Notes under the pieces: model-generated
What the model was told of the DNA's origin: nothing
What the model saw: the letters and a program-made list of their open reading frames with translations, nothing else
The model's database searches: none
Source: Glossina fuscipes
Taxonomy: Eukaryota > Arthropoda > Insecta > Diptera > Glossinidae
Direction: 5' to 3'
Length of the DNA stretch: 64,000 nt
Assembly (NCBI RefSeq): GCF_014805625.2
Contig: NW_023998456.1
Span: forward strand, 1,156,957-1,220,956
Part shown: in pieces, positions 47,616-60,832 of the stretch
Numbering within the stretch: the stretch's first letter is position 1
Layout: each line of letters opens with the position of its first letter
Position numbers and translations under genes: made by a program

Positions 47616-50600
47616 TTTTTATATAGCTGCACGTATTGTAAGTGAATGAACAATTCTTTACATTTTTTGTGCTGATTAATAACTTTATCGACTTCCTGTG
47701 GCGCTGACGCTCTATATAATTGCTCAATTTCCTTAACAAATTTACGAACATTTTATTGGCTTGTGAGTCATAGCATATATGCTTCATTAAAGCTAGGACT
47801 GGAATCGATTTGATAAGGTCCAGCTATGAGTTAAGCTGCTTGTCCCCGTCGACGTATTAGCCATAGAACTATGGCGACACAAGACAGCTCGAGAACAACC
47901 GAAGTCAATAAGGCAATCGACTTGATCGCGCCTTTATCTGCTAAATTAATCAACAAATATACATTCATGAATAAAATGCAGCCTGTTTGGCTAGACTTTT
48001 GTTTTTTGTAAAATTTTGGACGGCGCGAACTATGAAGTTTACTATTTATTTATAACACCGTATAGCAGCTTGCCGACTTACCTATCAATATGAGTTCGGG
48101 AGTGCTTATTACGACATTTTGTTTTTGCAGAGAAAGATCCTATAGTCACATGTTCAGAAAGAAGTTGTGAGATCACTGTGAGTGTTATGCCTTTGTAGAT
48201 CGAGCACTCGCTATAGCTGCGACCAGCACCATGCCAATACATATGCAAAATTCTATTGTTTATCTGAAAATGGAAAATCTCGATTAAAGTACCTATCGTT
48301 TTCACAATAATTTATGCCTAATAGGAAGTTAATTGTGTGAAACTCCCTACTCGTATTTCATTATTTCTTATAACTTTCCCGTGCAGATAAAAATACATAC
48401 ACATGGACGGAGGAAGAGCGCTTTATAGCCATGTCGGGAAAAACATCGCAGAGCCGTCACCTATCGCATCATGTATTATGTAGTTTTTGTAGCTAACAGC
48501 CTTTTGTTTTGTATGTACCACCCCTTTTTTATGGAGAGCTTTATTACTACTACTAGTCCGGATTTATATATGTGCACGTACGTATGCTACGACAAGAGAA
48601 TGTATTTAGAAGCTTTTATGATCGCTGATCGGTCACGACGCCAGACGAGCCGATTTGCTCCAGAGGATCGGAGAAGCTTTTTAAAAAGCAAATCAAAAAT
48701 GATAGGCGTCCTTAACGAAAAACCATGTGAACAAGTTTTCCTAATCTCAAAAGGCGGATAAGACGAAACGATACGAATAAATGCTTAAATATCATGTATT
48801 GATATTAGCAGATCAAACTTTAAGAGCAAGTGCCGAAATGCAAATGCGTATAAGTTGTAATACTCTCCTGGATGTGTCCCACAGTGTGTGGCTATGTGAA
48901 ATTGAGTGCAGTAAACACGTTTTGCTCAGTTCAACACAATAAGCTGCAATCTAGGAGACCTCCTTCGAAAATTGGTATCTACTAATATGTAAACGAGTTC
49001 AGAAGTCTTTGAAGAAGTTGAGAAGTGCAGCCGTAGCAATGTTTTGAATTCCTTTTGTTTTTCTTTCTTGAATTATCTCACCGATACTAACCTATCTATA
49101 TAGGCATATATGGGAAATTTCTACATCTTACCATAATATGTATGAGTTTGCAAATCTCAACGACACATTTCGTTTGGCCAGATGGCTATGAATACATTGA
49201 AGTGCAAACTAATGAAAAAATGAAGTTACTTTTGTGTACCTTACAAAGATAAATGACGATGATAAACTTGGCCGTTTTGTTTAAGCATAAAAGAGATATT
49301 TTGTAAATTTGTGGTCTCTATATAAAGCTTGCAAAGGAACAACTTATTCTTTCGTATACTTCTACATATAAAGTTTTCATTCAAACAGTTTTACATCACC
49401 GAAGAAATGCTTCCAGTTTTCATTAAACATGAACTCAACAAACTTTTGCAGTTCTTTATAAAGCATCGATTGAACTAATGATTGCTGGTAGTTGCCGTCG
49501 GCAAAGATATGCCAGCATGAGAATAAGTTTTGTTTAACGAAAAAAGCCTGCGGCAGCCCGATACCGATAAATTATCCTTTGGTTTCGTTTCTTCAATATT
49601 AGTTAACATATACATTGGGCTTTTTAAGGGTATGCATTCAAAGAAGAAGAAGAAGAAAAAGTGTAAATATATGACTCGTTTCGCAATAGCATACCACTAT
49701 TAGATAATTTTGAAAGTCGTGTATGGCCCCCGGTTGGGTATGAATTGTACAAATCGGAAAATTTTTTAAACATTAAAACTTTTAGTTCTTTGAAATAAGT
49801 TCAAGCGAACAGATATTGGCATGAGGAGGACGAGATTTACTTAAAATCAATTAAATTGAAAATTGAAACCAATTACTCGTAAATATTAGAATTTATGATT
49901 AAGCGATTATCATAAAGATTTACAAAATGCTTTCATATATATACAGTTGGTGTCTAGTTCATTGGCATTAACTGACAAATTGGGTTACGAATGTCACAAT
50001 CATAATGGATGCAAGCATTGTTTCTGATTTTTCTTATCTCAGCAATCTCATGAGAGAAAACCTAAACAAATTTGTTCCCATAATGTTCATGAATTTTTTG
50101 TTATTCGGCATGTGCACCTACCTACCTATTGGTTATTTTCGTTTAAAAAATTTCCAATAAATTGTTATTCATTAATTTTCCTAAATGCTCTTACCCATCT
50201 GCACGACATATGAAAATGACAAGAATTTTATGAATTGGTTTTTCCTTTGAATCACTTTTCATATCATAATTGCGAACTTTGTTTTGATATCGTTGTGCTC
50301 GTGTAGAGTAACAAAAATCAACATTGAATTCTCTTCGTAAGCTTCCAGATGCATATTTCATAAACACATATCTGCAACACAAACACACATACACGTATAT
50401 ACGCATCACAGTCTCACTCAACACATATATATCCGTTCCGTATCCTTCATCATCGTTATATAAGTTAAAAGCCTATAATAGCATATATGCTCCTGTATAC
50501 TGTGTGCTGTGTGCCCTATGCGTAATGCATATTGCATATGCACGAGTATGTGTGCGTAACTCTGCCGAGGAAAAATTTAAAAAGCAGCCATCGTGAATGA

Positions 50601-51149
50601 ATTCGTTACCGACAAGTATAGTAAATAAGTTTTGGAAATCATTACTTTGTTCAGATTAATTTTGTTCCCTTTTCTATGCAAATAACCCAAACGCATGTGA
50701 ATTATATTAAAAACTCAATTAAATTACAAATATAAAAAAAAAAAAAAAAAAAAAGTAAAAGGAAAACATATTCAATCTTTAATATTCAACAATTTTTGTA
50801 TCACAGCGCAATGGTTTGATGTTGATACATATATGTAGATGTGTGCAGATTTCCCTGCTGTAGAGCAAAGCGTTTATTATGATTTTTTGAAAGTCCTTGT
50901 GCATGCCTCTGCGAATTTAGGTTTCGAATATGATGACACTCGTATTGTTTGTTTTTCTGCGAGACATTATTTAAAATTTCATACAAAATAATTTGTTCAG
51001 AGACAATTTTCACAAAATTTTTACTACAAAGGGAAGAGAAAATTCATCAAATACTTGGGCTTAATAGCAAAGGAATTCTTGAAAATTATAAAAAGGCAAG
51101 ACTTAGTAGATAAAATTTTATTTTTTTTTGGTTTACTTTCAAAGTTCAT
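47616..51149. other. Non-coding DNA, no gene seen
   Basis: ORFs at 48078-48305, 48471-48761, 50191-50424 and 50324-50596 show no domain. A (GAA)n-like run at 49643-49660 and a poly(A) at 50734-50754 are simple repeats. Confidence 0.45.
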
Positions 51150-51988
51150 AATATTGTCAGTTAGTATACTCATGGGTTTCTGCTCATCCATCCTTTTACT
51201 CGCTATTCGGTCCTATTCTACCTAACTAACTGCCTGCAGCTACATGTCCGAACATATTCACTTATTGTCTGTCCGTCATTTGTCCATTCGTCTGTGAATC
51301 TATATGGCCTCTTATTCGTTTGTCTACTCGTGAGCCCATGTCTCCGCTTACGACTGCATCCTTCCTTTCACATCATCAAGTTAAGTTAATTACACTTCCC
51401 CTCAGTCAATTTGCGGCCTGACATATGTCGTACAATTCAAAGGACGCACTCAACGAAGAACGTTGCGTACGTTATTGTCGATAGAGAAACACAATGTATT
51501 GTAGAGATCCGTCCATCTATCCGATTCTTTACTTTCATTTAGCCTGCCCGTCCGACTCTGCTTGCCCAGAGATTAGGTTTTCCTTCCGCGCGTTCCGCTT
51601 CCGTCTAATTGTTTATTTGTTTATCCGTGCGTCAGCTTCTTCTCATGTGTCTACAGCCAGGTACGTTTTCATTCTTTCTATCCGTCTATCTGTCCTTTCT
51701 CCATTCTACCAGTATATTCATTTATTCAACCTTCTTATTGCCTGTCTAACTGCCATTCCTCCCGTCTATCTATGTGTATTCCTTTTTCCATCTATCAGAT
51801 TGTTTAATCCAGTTGCTCTTTTATTTGTCTTGTTCGCTCTCCTTTCTATCTGTCGGTCCGTCCGTCTATTGCCTTGTTCTTTTTTCACTCTATCTGATTT
51901 TCTGGCTGTTCTTTTCCCCCTTTTTCCTTCTACCTGTTTATCTGTTGTGCTTTTCTGCTTTCCTTCTATCAGTGTGCTTGATTCTCTC

Positions 51989-52033
<45 letters not shown>

Positions 52034-52440
52034 CTCCCCATCTGTTCGTCTGTTCATCTTTCCAATTATATGCCTGATTTTCTGTTCGTCTATGCCTGTT
52101 CCAGTTTCCCTCTCCCTTTTTGTCACCTCATCTTTCCGTCTGCCAATCTGCCAGCCTATTCCTCTTTCCCTCTGCCACTTTGTCCTTTCCTCTTTCAACC
52201 TGTCTGCCTATCTATCCCTTCATCTTTTTTCTTTCTTCTCTTTTCTGTTTCCTCTTCTTTTCTTATATCTGTCTGCCTTTTCCGCTTTACCACGATTTCT
52301 TTATCTGCTGCTCCTTCCGTCTCTCTGCCTGTTTGCATGACTGCTCTTTCCGTCTGCCCATCTATTTGTCTGGGTATCTATCCAACTATTCCTCTGTCTA
52401 TCGACGTATCTCTTCGGTTGCTTGTTGCTGCAAATTTCTA
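51150..52440 (+). repeat. 1.3-kb pyrimidine-rich tract with TCTG/TCCG/TCTA motifs
   Basis: The plus strand is made mostly of C and T for about 1.3 kb, with the tetranucleotides TCTG, TCCG and TCTA repeated imperfectly throughout. All stop codons contain purines, so such a strand stays open in all frames. This produces overlapping Ser/Leu/Phe-rich ORFs of 315, 188 and 135 codons (51494-52441, 51774-52340, 52120-52527) and Arg/Glu/Lys-rich ones on the other strand. None is a credible gene. Confidence 0.9.
51981..52029. repeat. (TC)n microsatellite
   Basis: A nearly pure TC run inside the larger pyrimidine tract. Confidence 0.95.
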
Positions 52441-53689
52441 AAGCCAGAAAAATGTTTCACATATAGTCAGTATCATAACCGAAGTTTTAATGCACTCAGT
52501 GAATCGAATATGATTAAAGCAATTTGAAGTCTGTGCGCATTTAAAAACACGACCAAAAACTTGATATATATAGATATATTTATTAGGGAAAATTATAAAA
52601 ATCGCAAAAAGTTTGAAGAAAATTTTATAGACGACGGCATGATGACACTTTTCCAGTAAGAAAAATCAAGTATCCGTTGAAAAATACTCGTATATTCTTT
52701 CCTGTAAATAAGTTGAAAAACAGTCCTTATAAAATGTTTCTGATAACGTTTGAAACACACACTTCGGTTTGGTGTAGCTTTTATAAATTACTTTCACGTT
52801 GTCAACCAATATTAACTAAACACAACTTCTTTTTTTCCCAGGGTAAACTTAGCTGATTTTCTATAAATTTGAGAAAAAGTTTTATAAAAGAAAAAAATAC
52901 AATAGTGATGGAAATGCAGCGTATGGGGTGAATCGATAAAGGAAAATGCAAGCTGGTATGAAGTTGCAGGAGTGATAATTAACAGGAACAGGAAAGAAAA
53001 GAAAAGAAATGAAAAGAAATGAAAAGAAAAGAAAAGAAATAAAAAGCAAATTCATAAAAGAGATAAGGGCATGTAAGCTGAGCTAGTGTGAGTTGATGCA
53101 AGTTTGTCTGCATACGTTTGATTCATCAACTAACTTTCTGTAAGAAAAAAAATTCTCGTAAGTACTTTAAAAACAAAAGTTCCTATATTACATTATATCT
53201 AATAAAAAATTTAAATCGACGTAAACTGTAAGGAACAATAGTTAGTGAGCAACCCATCTTTCCAGGTATTCTCTCACTTATCAGCGGAACGTACAAAAAT
53301 GCTACTCCCCTCTTTCTTCCTTCACTATTAACAGTTTTTTACTACACCATTGGACCCATACTTATAGACTGGTATAAAAAAAAAGAGAATATTTTGAATT
53401 GGAAATGAAATGTAGTTTCCAAAAAGCTGGTAAACCTCTCGTTTGGCTTATGTGGCTTGCATCCGCAAGGGATAATCTCAGATTATGGTTTTTCCCTTTT
53501 TTCTTTATTATTGCTTTCAATATTCTCTATCTAGATGATGTATAAAATTGATGAAGACAAAGATGAAATTTTGTATAATCCATATTCCGATTAAATCCGT
53601 AGCGCCGTGCAACTGCAAATTTAAAAAACACTGAACAACTTAGCAAATTCAGAACCAACAGCATATTTTAATGTATTTTTTTTTTGATT
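52441..53689. other. Non-coding DNA, no gene seen
   Basis: It contains the AAAAG tract listed separately. No other repeats or ORFs of interest. Confidence 0.45.
52991..53047. repeat. (GAAAA)n-like tract
   Basis: About eleven imperfect GAAAA units, several with a T in place of an A at a fixed position, giving a weak higher-order period of 10. Confidence 0.9.
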
Positions 53690-53920
53690 TGATTAATCAC
53701 TCAGTGGACGTCTCGCCCTATTCGCGTAATGCGGTGACGCTCGGAAACAACTGAGGATAGAGAAAAAAACAAAGAAATGTGGAGGTGTTATGCTTTAAAC
53801 GGCTGAGTACTTACCCTAGAGCTACGAACGAAGTAAACTCCACCACACCGAGATTTGAACCCGCGGGCGCTCGCTTTGTAGTCAGAAACCTTATCTACTC
53901 GGCTACTCATGCGGATAAAA
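53690..53920 (-). mobile_element. tRNA-derived SINE, family 2, full length
   Basis: Read on the minus strand: a head with GAGTAGCCGAGTAGATAAG (A box) and CCGCGGGTTCAAATCTCGG (B box), then GGTGGAGTTTACTTCGTTCG, GCTCTAGGGTAAGTACTCAG, a pyrimidine-rich middle, GAGCGTCACCGCATTACGCG, AATAGGGCGAGACGTCCACT and GAGTGATTAATCAAATC. It ends in poly(A) (poly(T) at 53678-53686). This is the best template for the family. The head resembles tRNA-Leu in its A box and in the sequence before the B box. Confidence 0.88.
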
Positions 53921-55536
53921 CCAACAGTATATGAAAGAGTTTTAAACATAATCCTCCCATGGCCAAGTCTTCTTCAAATCCATCTCAAATCAAACGTCCT
54001 AGAGCAAGCATCGCTTATTCGAAACAAAACAAAAATTTCAGTAGAATTAAAATTTCAAACTTTTAACTCCTTTTTTTCGAAACCGTATTTTCCGAATCTA
54101 CCCGAACACTGATTCCTTCAATTTTTATTGGTCTAGTTACCAGTTAAATATTTCTTCGGCACTTGGACGGTGGACGGTGCTTGCTTTCTGTGTGTGTATG
54201 TGTGTGTTTGTGTGATTGTGTGATCGAATCTTTAAAGTCGAAAAAGACTTCGGAGAGACTATTTCAAATCTATCTGTGTGTTTCATATATCCGCACAAAG
54301 TTAATACAACCCTGTATCACAACTGGTGTAGGGTATAGCCACTACTCTCATGTATATAAAAAACTTGAAGATTGGTAAATCTTTTCATTCTCTGAAAGAA
54401 TTTCTATACTCTATACTTGCAGAGTATATACAAAACAGTTTTGACCCGAGGGGAATTAAAAAACTTTTGAGTAATTAAGGGTTTATCGTTAGAGTCATGC
54501 AATACTTTTAGGCTGCTGCATGTTGGTATTAGTCCCTGAAGGGTTAAACTATATATATATATATATATATGTGCTTTAAAAACTTTCTTTTGTTCCGAAA
54601 TAAATAATTCTTTTTGATTCCCTACTACTAGTTGCTTGAAACGTATCAAACGTGACTTGGGATTGTTACGAAAAGGAATCTGCCCTGATTTCTCTTCATG
54701 AGCAAAGTTAATTAACATTTTTCTGAATACAAGATCTTCGTCCATTATGCCAAAGGGTTATAGGATTTCTGTAAAAGTTCCCAGGATTTATCAGCGACGT
54801 CACTGTTCTGTAACATATTTTATTATGATGTTTATGAACTTCAAGTCTTCTTTTCTCTTCTCTTGTAAAAATATTATTTTCTTATGAAGTTGTACTAGTT
54901 TTGTTTTTGGGTATATGTTATGCCACTTTTACATAAATTTTCTCATAAATTATTTGAGCTTTTATAGCTAATAGATGCACATTTTTCTTTGTTGTTATTC
55001 ATTTTTTTTGTTCCAATATTGTATTCTTCTACCAGAATAGAAGCAAACAAGTGAAAAATTATATTCCGGCATGACTGAATCTTTTACACCTATCGCCGAG
55101 GACCGAGCAAAAACCCGGAAAGACGTAGACGTGTCTTTTGACCGACTTGGGCCATTTCCACTTTTTTTTTGCGGATTTGTAGGCGATATCTTCATTTTTG
55201 CGAAAGAGAGTATTTTTACGACAAGTATCTCAGGTATATTCCGAATTTTAAGCCGGCTGAGATTTTATATGGTCTATGCTCGCTTCAAGGCTTACTTTTG
55301 CGCATTAAAAAAATTGCTTAAAAAAATCAATTTTTAATGCACTATAATGTTGGGTAGGTATTTTTATAGGTCCTACAGCATCGCCTATAGAATATACGGT
55401 CAAATTTTTCGTAGATTTATCTGCTGTAATTTACGAACAGTGAACAAAAAACCAATTTTCTATTTTTTTAGAAAAGCAAAGGTGTTTTCAATCTACGCAG
55501 TACTGTAAGCTTTCCACAGATTTAACCCGGATTTTC
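53921..55536. other. Non-coding DNA; one INE-1-like end fragment
   Basis: At 54270-54345 a minus-strand 5' end of the INE-1-like family is visible (CGCACAAAGTTAATACAACC, then CTGTATCACAACTGGTGTAG). A TG-rich patch lies at 54190-54218 and a TA tract at 54550-54571. ORFs at 53909, 54163, 54404, 54995 and 55071 have no domain I recognise. Confidence 0.5.
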
Positions 55537-55659
55537 AGTGCAGGAGTTTGCAATGTTTCTGCCAGGAGAGTGTTTTCAACAGCCAAACGTACAATCGGAC
55601 AGAGAGGTATTGTTAAATCGATTCAGAACTTGATGCTGCTCAAGAATATGAATACTTAG
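55537..55659 (+). pseudogene. hAT transposase relic, C-terminal dimerisation region
   Basis: The plus-strand frame reads SAGVCNVSARRVFSTAKRT, then IGQRGIVKSIQNLMLLKNMN and a TAG at 55657-55659. This matches the signature at the end of hAT transposases (consensus type: ...SERVFSxAGxxxxxxRxxLxPxxxxxLxxLKxN), where the protein dimerises. Only about 40 codons are recognisable. The upstream 500 bp, including the 88-codon ORF at 55071-55337, could not be aligned to the rest of a hAT protein, and no inverted repeats or 8-bp duplications are seen. It is a fragment of a long-dead element. Confidence 0.78.
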
Positions 55660-58600
55660 TGAAGTCTATAAAACTTCTTTCTGGGTGTTTCAAACGTTTC
55701 CGACAAGCTAAACATACCCCTTATTCTTCGGTGATGGGTATAATAATAGAACTTTAACAAGAAGTTTTTTTTTTTTTTGTTTTTATCGAACTTAAACAAC
55801 TGTTACTCTACTATCACTACGGCGAAATGACGAAAGCTCCCAGAAAGAGTATTTCTAAAGCCTTTTGGAAAAGGAAAAGCAAGTTCTCAACGTACACTTT
55901 TCTGGAAATCAATGAACAAAACAACCGGTATCACAACGGACCCTTTTGTGGCTGGCGCAAGAGCCACTTGTGACCTAGAAAGTCTCCCATGTTAGATAGG
56001 CTGCACAAGAGTCCCATTTACGATTTCAGTGACTACAAGAGGTGTTAGACAAGTTGCCACAATGAATCCTATTTCTAGTGTAGGTGATCTCAGAGGTTAT
56101 GCGTATTAAGAATTCCATTTCCAGATTTGGCACTTTTCGGACGTTCCTGTCTTCTTTGGTGTGAACTGTTTGCCAATACGCCCAACTGCTTATGGCTTAA
56201 GTGCCTCGTCATATTAGTCGGGGTGGATCAGGTAGCCTATTCCGAACGTAAGTTACGTCTGATGTATTGTTAGCGAATGTGAAACTTAGTCAGAGAGACT
56301 CATTCCTCATCTAGTGTTAGATGAGTTGTCTCCGTAAACAAAGCTAACCTGACATGGAACAAATGAAAGAGTCTATCTATATACAGCAGACATTGTTTCA
56401 TATACAAGCGTATAACGATATCTTTCAATTTACAAAATGCATCATTTATCGTGTTTTCCTTTGCACTTTTTATGAGAGAAAACTAACTGACCAAAACAAA
56501 AAATAAACTCAGTTATGCTCAAGCAGAGAAAACTCGGTAGAAAGGTAAACTTTCACTTTTATTTCAGTGGGTTTGCTGTTCGAAGTCTTGGATTTCTTTT
56601 TCTTCTTCTGTTTTGTTGCCTTCACTCGTAAAGAACATTTATATTTTTTGTTCATGTTTTTCGAAAACAAATTGAAAAACTATCAGCATTAAAGTGTCTC
56701 GGAAAACAAATGATTCAATTGCGTTTTGTTAATGCAAAATTTATCTTAAGTTACTTGACTGTGATAATCTTATGTTCAATTTGGTTTTATATCCTTTCAA
56801 TCGATTTACATGATTTCGAATTTAATTGGACATTTCTATCCCCACCCAGGGCTTTGCGTAATGCGTTTAACTGGGCTTCAGTTTACTTCCTTTTGAAAAA
56901 AAAAATAATAATAATAATTAAGTCTCATCGAAAGAAACAGAGAATGACTGAAATATATATCATAATCTCATTGAACTGAATTCCGGGAATACTTAAAAAA
57001 TTTAAAATTGTTTTACCAAAAATTGTGTTTTAAATGCCAATAATTCCTTGATTTACTTAAAAAGAAAAAAAGGAGAAAAAAAAGGCGGAATTTTACACAA
57101 TTTATTCATGTTTTCTTCACCATAAGGGTACGTTTATGGGAATCTGTTATCATATCGCGTCAAAAACGCGATACCGCATGAACAGTAATTTGAATTATTA
57201 TTTCAATAACAACAACAGGAAAACCAACAGCCAACCAGTTTGATATCCTGTAAGTTTAACGTAAACACAATATATATGTATATACAATATAAATATATAT
57301 ATATATACGTACATACGTAGATACCAAGCATTCATGTGTAATACGATGATAGAATATTTTTACTTCACTGCGGTGGTACACAGCAGTAATAAGAACGACA
57401 TGAGAATAAGCAAAAAAAAAGAAGAAAAAAAAAAGGCGAAGAAAACAGAAATCGAATTAAATAAAAGGCAATTGACACGAGTTATAAACGGCGAACGTGG
57501 TTTTATAAGCGACCGCAAGGAAATGCGTTTAATGTCCTTGTTTTCTATTTTACCATAAATAAATATCCTTACTACACTTGTTTTACATTTATGTACCGCA
57601 CGTTAGCCGGGTCGATATTATGCTCATAATGCCTGCCTTCTATTCTATAACATTCGTCCTAGTAAATTTTATCTCGAATCGTTAACAGCAACCGTAGCAC
57701 GTTCACATACTACCCACTTATATAAGCAGACGTAAGTAAACATATTTATACAAATGCCTATACAACAATGTGTACAACAAACATATATTATTATATTATT
57801 ATATGTACATAGACTTATATATATATATATATACATTTCTTGTATATAAAACATACGCACATACAATACATTTAAAGATAGGGAAGCAAATGAATATTCA
57901 ACTGATAGAAATAAAAGTATGCTGTGTATGTGTATGCGGACCTGACGGAATGTTGGTTCATTTCGTAATGGTTGCTAGTTTACATATGTGTAAGCGCGTA
58001 CACATATGAAAGGCAAATGCATGTATTTGAGTGTTAAAGCAGACATATATGTCAAAGTGCTTACAAACATATAAGCATTGCTTATAAAAGCAGTCATTCG
58101 TAAATCCTTGATTGTCATCTACGGCTCATAGCTTTAAATGTGCGTCTCTTACTATTTTTTTTTTTTTTTTTTTTTGTTCTTGTTGGATTTCCATCTTTAC
58201 TCTTCCAAGTCCTCAAAACTCTTTTTCACACAAATAAAAACAACAAAAAAAAAATACACATTTTTTAGGTCAAAGTTTCTATACTCAGTAGCGGACTAGC
58301 GGTCACTTCGTTCTATTCGCAATTTTTCACGTAATATTAAAACCAATTTTGTTTCAGAAGCTTATTGCAAACATTTAACGCTGTCTCTCGGTGCGGTCGC
58401 AGAGCTCATTAATAACTATTTTGATGATGCATAACGTTGAACGTGTGGTAAACTATGTTATTAAAGTTTAACAACGGGCGGAAGCATTGAACCTTGAATT
58501 CATATAGCGTCAGTGATCGTATTATGAAACAAGCAATTCTTTATTTATTTATTTTTATTTTTTATTTTTTGTTTTTTTTTAGATGCACACGTATAATATT

Positions 58601-59209
58601 AAATAAATCTGAAAATCGTTTTAAAATATATAAAAAATGCATAGCTTTTTTATTTTAAATAAGATAGTTTGCAATGAATTTTGGATATCCATCATTCAGT
58701 TAATCCATCAGCATCATTTTGACGGCGAACCTTAACGTTACCCTAATTTTTCTTATGTGTAATAAAGCTACTTATATATACATAGTCAAAGTCCTTTTGA
58801 ATTTACGAGATTATGTCAATTTTTGAGGCCCTAAGAACTTCGAGTACTAATGGTCAGATGGGCAATCCGAAAACTATAACAAAATCTTACATTAATTAAT
58901 ATACATATATGTCTGTCTATTAGTGTGTAATATGCACATTTTTGTATTCGAGACATATTCTGCATACATACTCTATACGCATATACAGTTTATGTAGCTA
59001 GTCACGTGTATATTTGCATACATACATAGTTGTATATATATATATATATAATATTTATATATATACACGGATATATTATATTTATATATATACATATATG
59101 TCACAGAGTATCTAATGCAAATTTCTGGGCGTAGTAACCGCAATGACGTGAACAGCAAGCATATCTATATCCTTCAGTGAGACGCATAAAAACAGACCGC
59201 ACTTTTTCT
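55660..59209. other. Non-coding DNA, no gene seen
   Basis: Simple repeats (AAT at 56905-56919, TA runs near 57272-57306, 57818-57834 and 59034-59096, poly(T) at 58157-58175) explain the ORFs. The stretch 55.8-56.4 kb is less repetitive and unexplained. Confidence 0.45.
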
Positions 59210-59765
59210 ATTCTATAAAACTTATGTCAAGAGTGTATTAAGTTTGTGCGGATCTATACAACACCATAAAGGACTTGAGATAATCCATCGGTTACTTCAA
59301 AATCATGTTCTGTGACAATTTAAATCTGTCTGTCCGTCTGTCCTCTCGATAATTGCCCACCTATTTAATATTTACTTAACCTACAAGTTACAAGTTTTAC
59401 GATATTTTGCGATTAGAAGCTATTGAAGATAAGACGTTTTTACGACCACTCCCCTTATGTAGCCTTATTTTGAAAAGGTCCTTGTACTGCAATTTTCGAT
59501 AGAAAATCGGTAGAAAGTACTATTTTCGCATACGAAGTGAATATGAAAAATTTGTATCGAATGAAACGATTTCTGGAATCCCTATCATATAAATGTACTT
59601 AACAAAATACGCCTTCATACGACAAAGAAGGTTTAGTAAAAATATAGTGAACTTTTTTTCTTTGTAATAGTTCTATAAAGAGCCGAGAAGTGGCTTCTGG
59701 TAGTTCGCGTTTAAAACAATGTATCAGGCATAGAGTACTTACTTCTTTGCCTGGCCCGACCAAAA
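59210..59765 (+). repeat. INE-1-like dispersed repeat, copy O, both ends present
   Basis: The 5' end is worn (TTCTATAAAACTTATGTCAAG, then GAGTGTATTAAGTTTGTGCG). It is followed by GATCTATACAACACC, CTGTCTGTCCGTCTGTCC, TTTTTACGACCACTCCCCTT and a 3' end of AGTACTTACTTCTTTGCC then TGGCCCGACC. The end motif corresponds to the one at 25048-25078. Confidence 0.7.
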
Positions 59766-60797
59766 CCTCTCAACGTTTATTTTAATTATAATTTTTTTTT
59801 TTTTTTTGAATTTAAAACAGAATACGATTGATAAAATAACAACAAAAAGAGAAATAAAAATATATATTATTGTAATTCGTAAAAAAGAAATAACATAAAT
59901 GCGCCTGAAGCCAATAAAAGCATGTATTGGATTTGAGAGAAAGTTATGCTACATTTCAGTTTATTTAAAATGTATAATTGAAGCAATAACTTCTGTTATT
60001 TGCAGAAAATTTTTGTAATCCTTCAGATTAACTATCAATTCATTTGCTATGGCAGTATTCGTTCATTGGAGTGGCATTGTCATCGGATGCTTTCGATTTA
60101 CCTTCTTTCAACTATTTGGCGTACTTGGGGCCGTGCAGTGAACTTTCAAATCTTTAGTCGCTTGAACGCCGAAGCAATCTAGCGAAAGTAATCGCGGATC
60201 AAAACATTCCATTAAGTATTACACTAGGAAGAAGTCGCCGTCAAATACCGCAAACGGTCGTTTCTCGAGGCAAGCAACTATATCTGCGACTGTTTCTCAT
60301 TCTATATTTTTCTAAACGACGCATTAGTTTATTTTTCAAACCCTTCCACTTATACGTACATATAGATTCGCATGACATTTAAGCGTTTAGGCTAATCTTT
60401 GTTGTTAAATGGCGACAATGAATGATGAATGATAAGTGTTTGCTAACTTGAGTAAATCTGAACTAAATCAGTTTACGTTTGGAGTTTTCTTCTATACGAG
60501 ATTTTATCAAAAATTTTGTTTTTATCAATTTTTACTTCTTTAGTTTAAAAAATTGTTCACTTCGATTAAATTCTCAACTTTCAATAGCATCGTCAATAAA
60601 TCAATTTATCTATTAAAGTTCTTTCATTTATTTTGATATTGCAATTATTTCTTATTCACAAGAAGAAAGAAACAAACAGCATTTTGATGATAGTTTTTAA
60701 ACGAAATTTCTTAATTATCGATATTACACGGTGTGTGCGTGTCTACCTCTCTGCCCATCTCTCACTCTCTCTCTTTCTCTCTAACTTTCTCTCTCTT

Positions 60798-60832
<35 letters not shown>

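Noticed and set aside
51494..52441. 315-codon plus-strand ORF, longest in its region, with overlapping 188- and 135-codon ORFs
   Set aside because: It is a translation of a pyrimidine-only tract, which cannot contain stop codons. The Ser/Leu/Phe/Cys/Pro composition repeats in all frames and no domain is visible.
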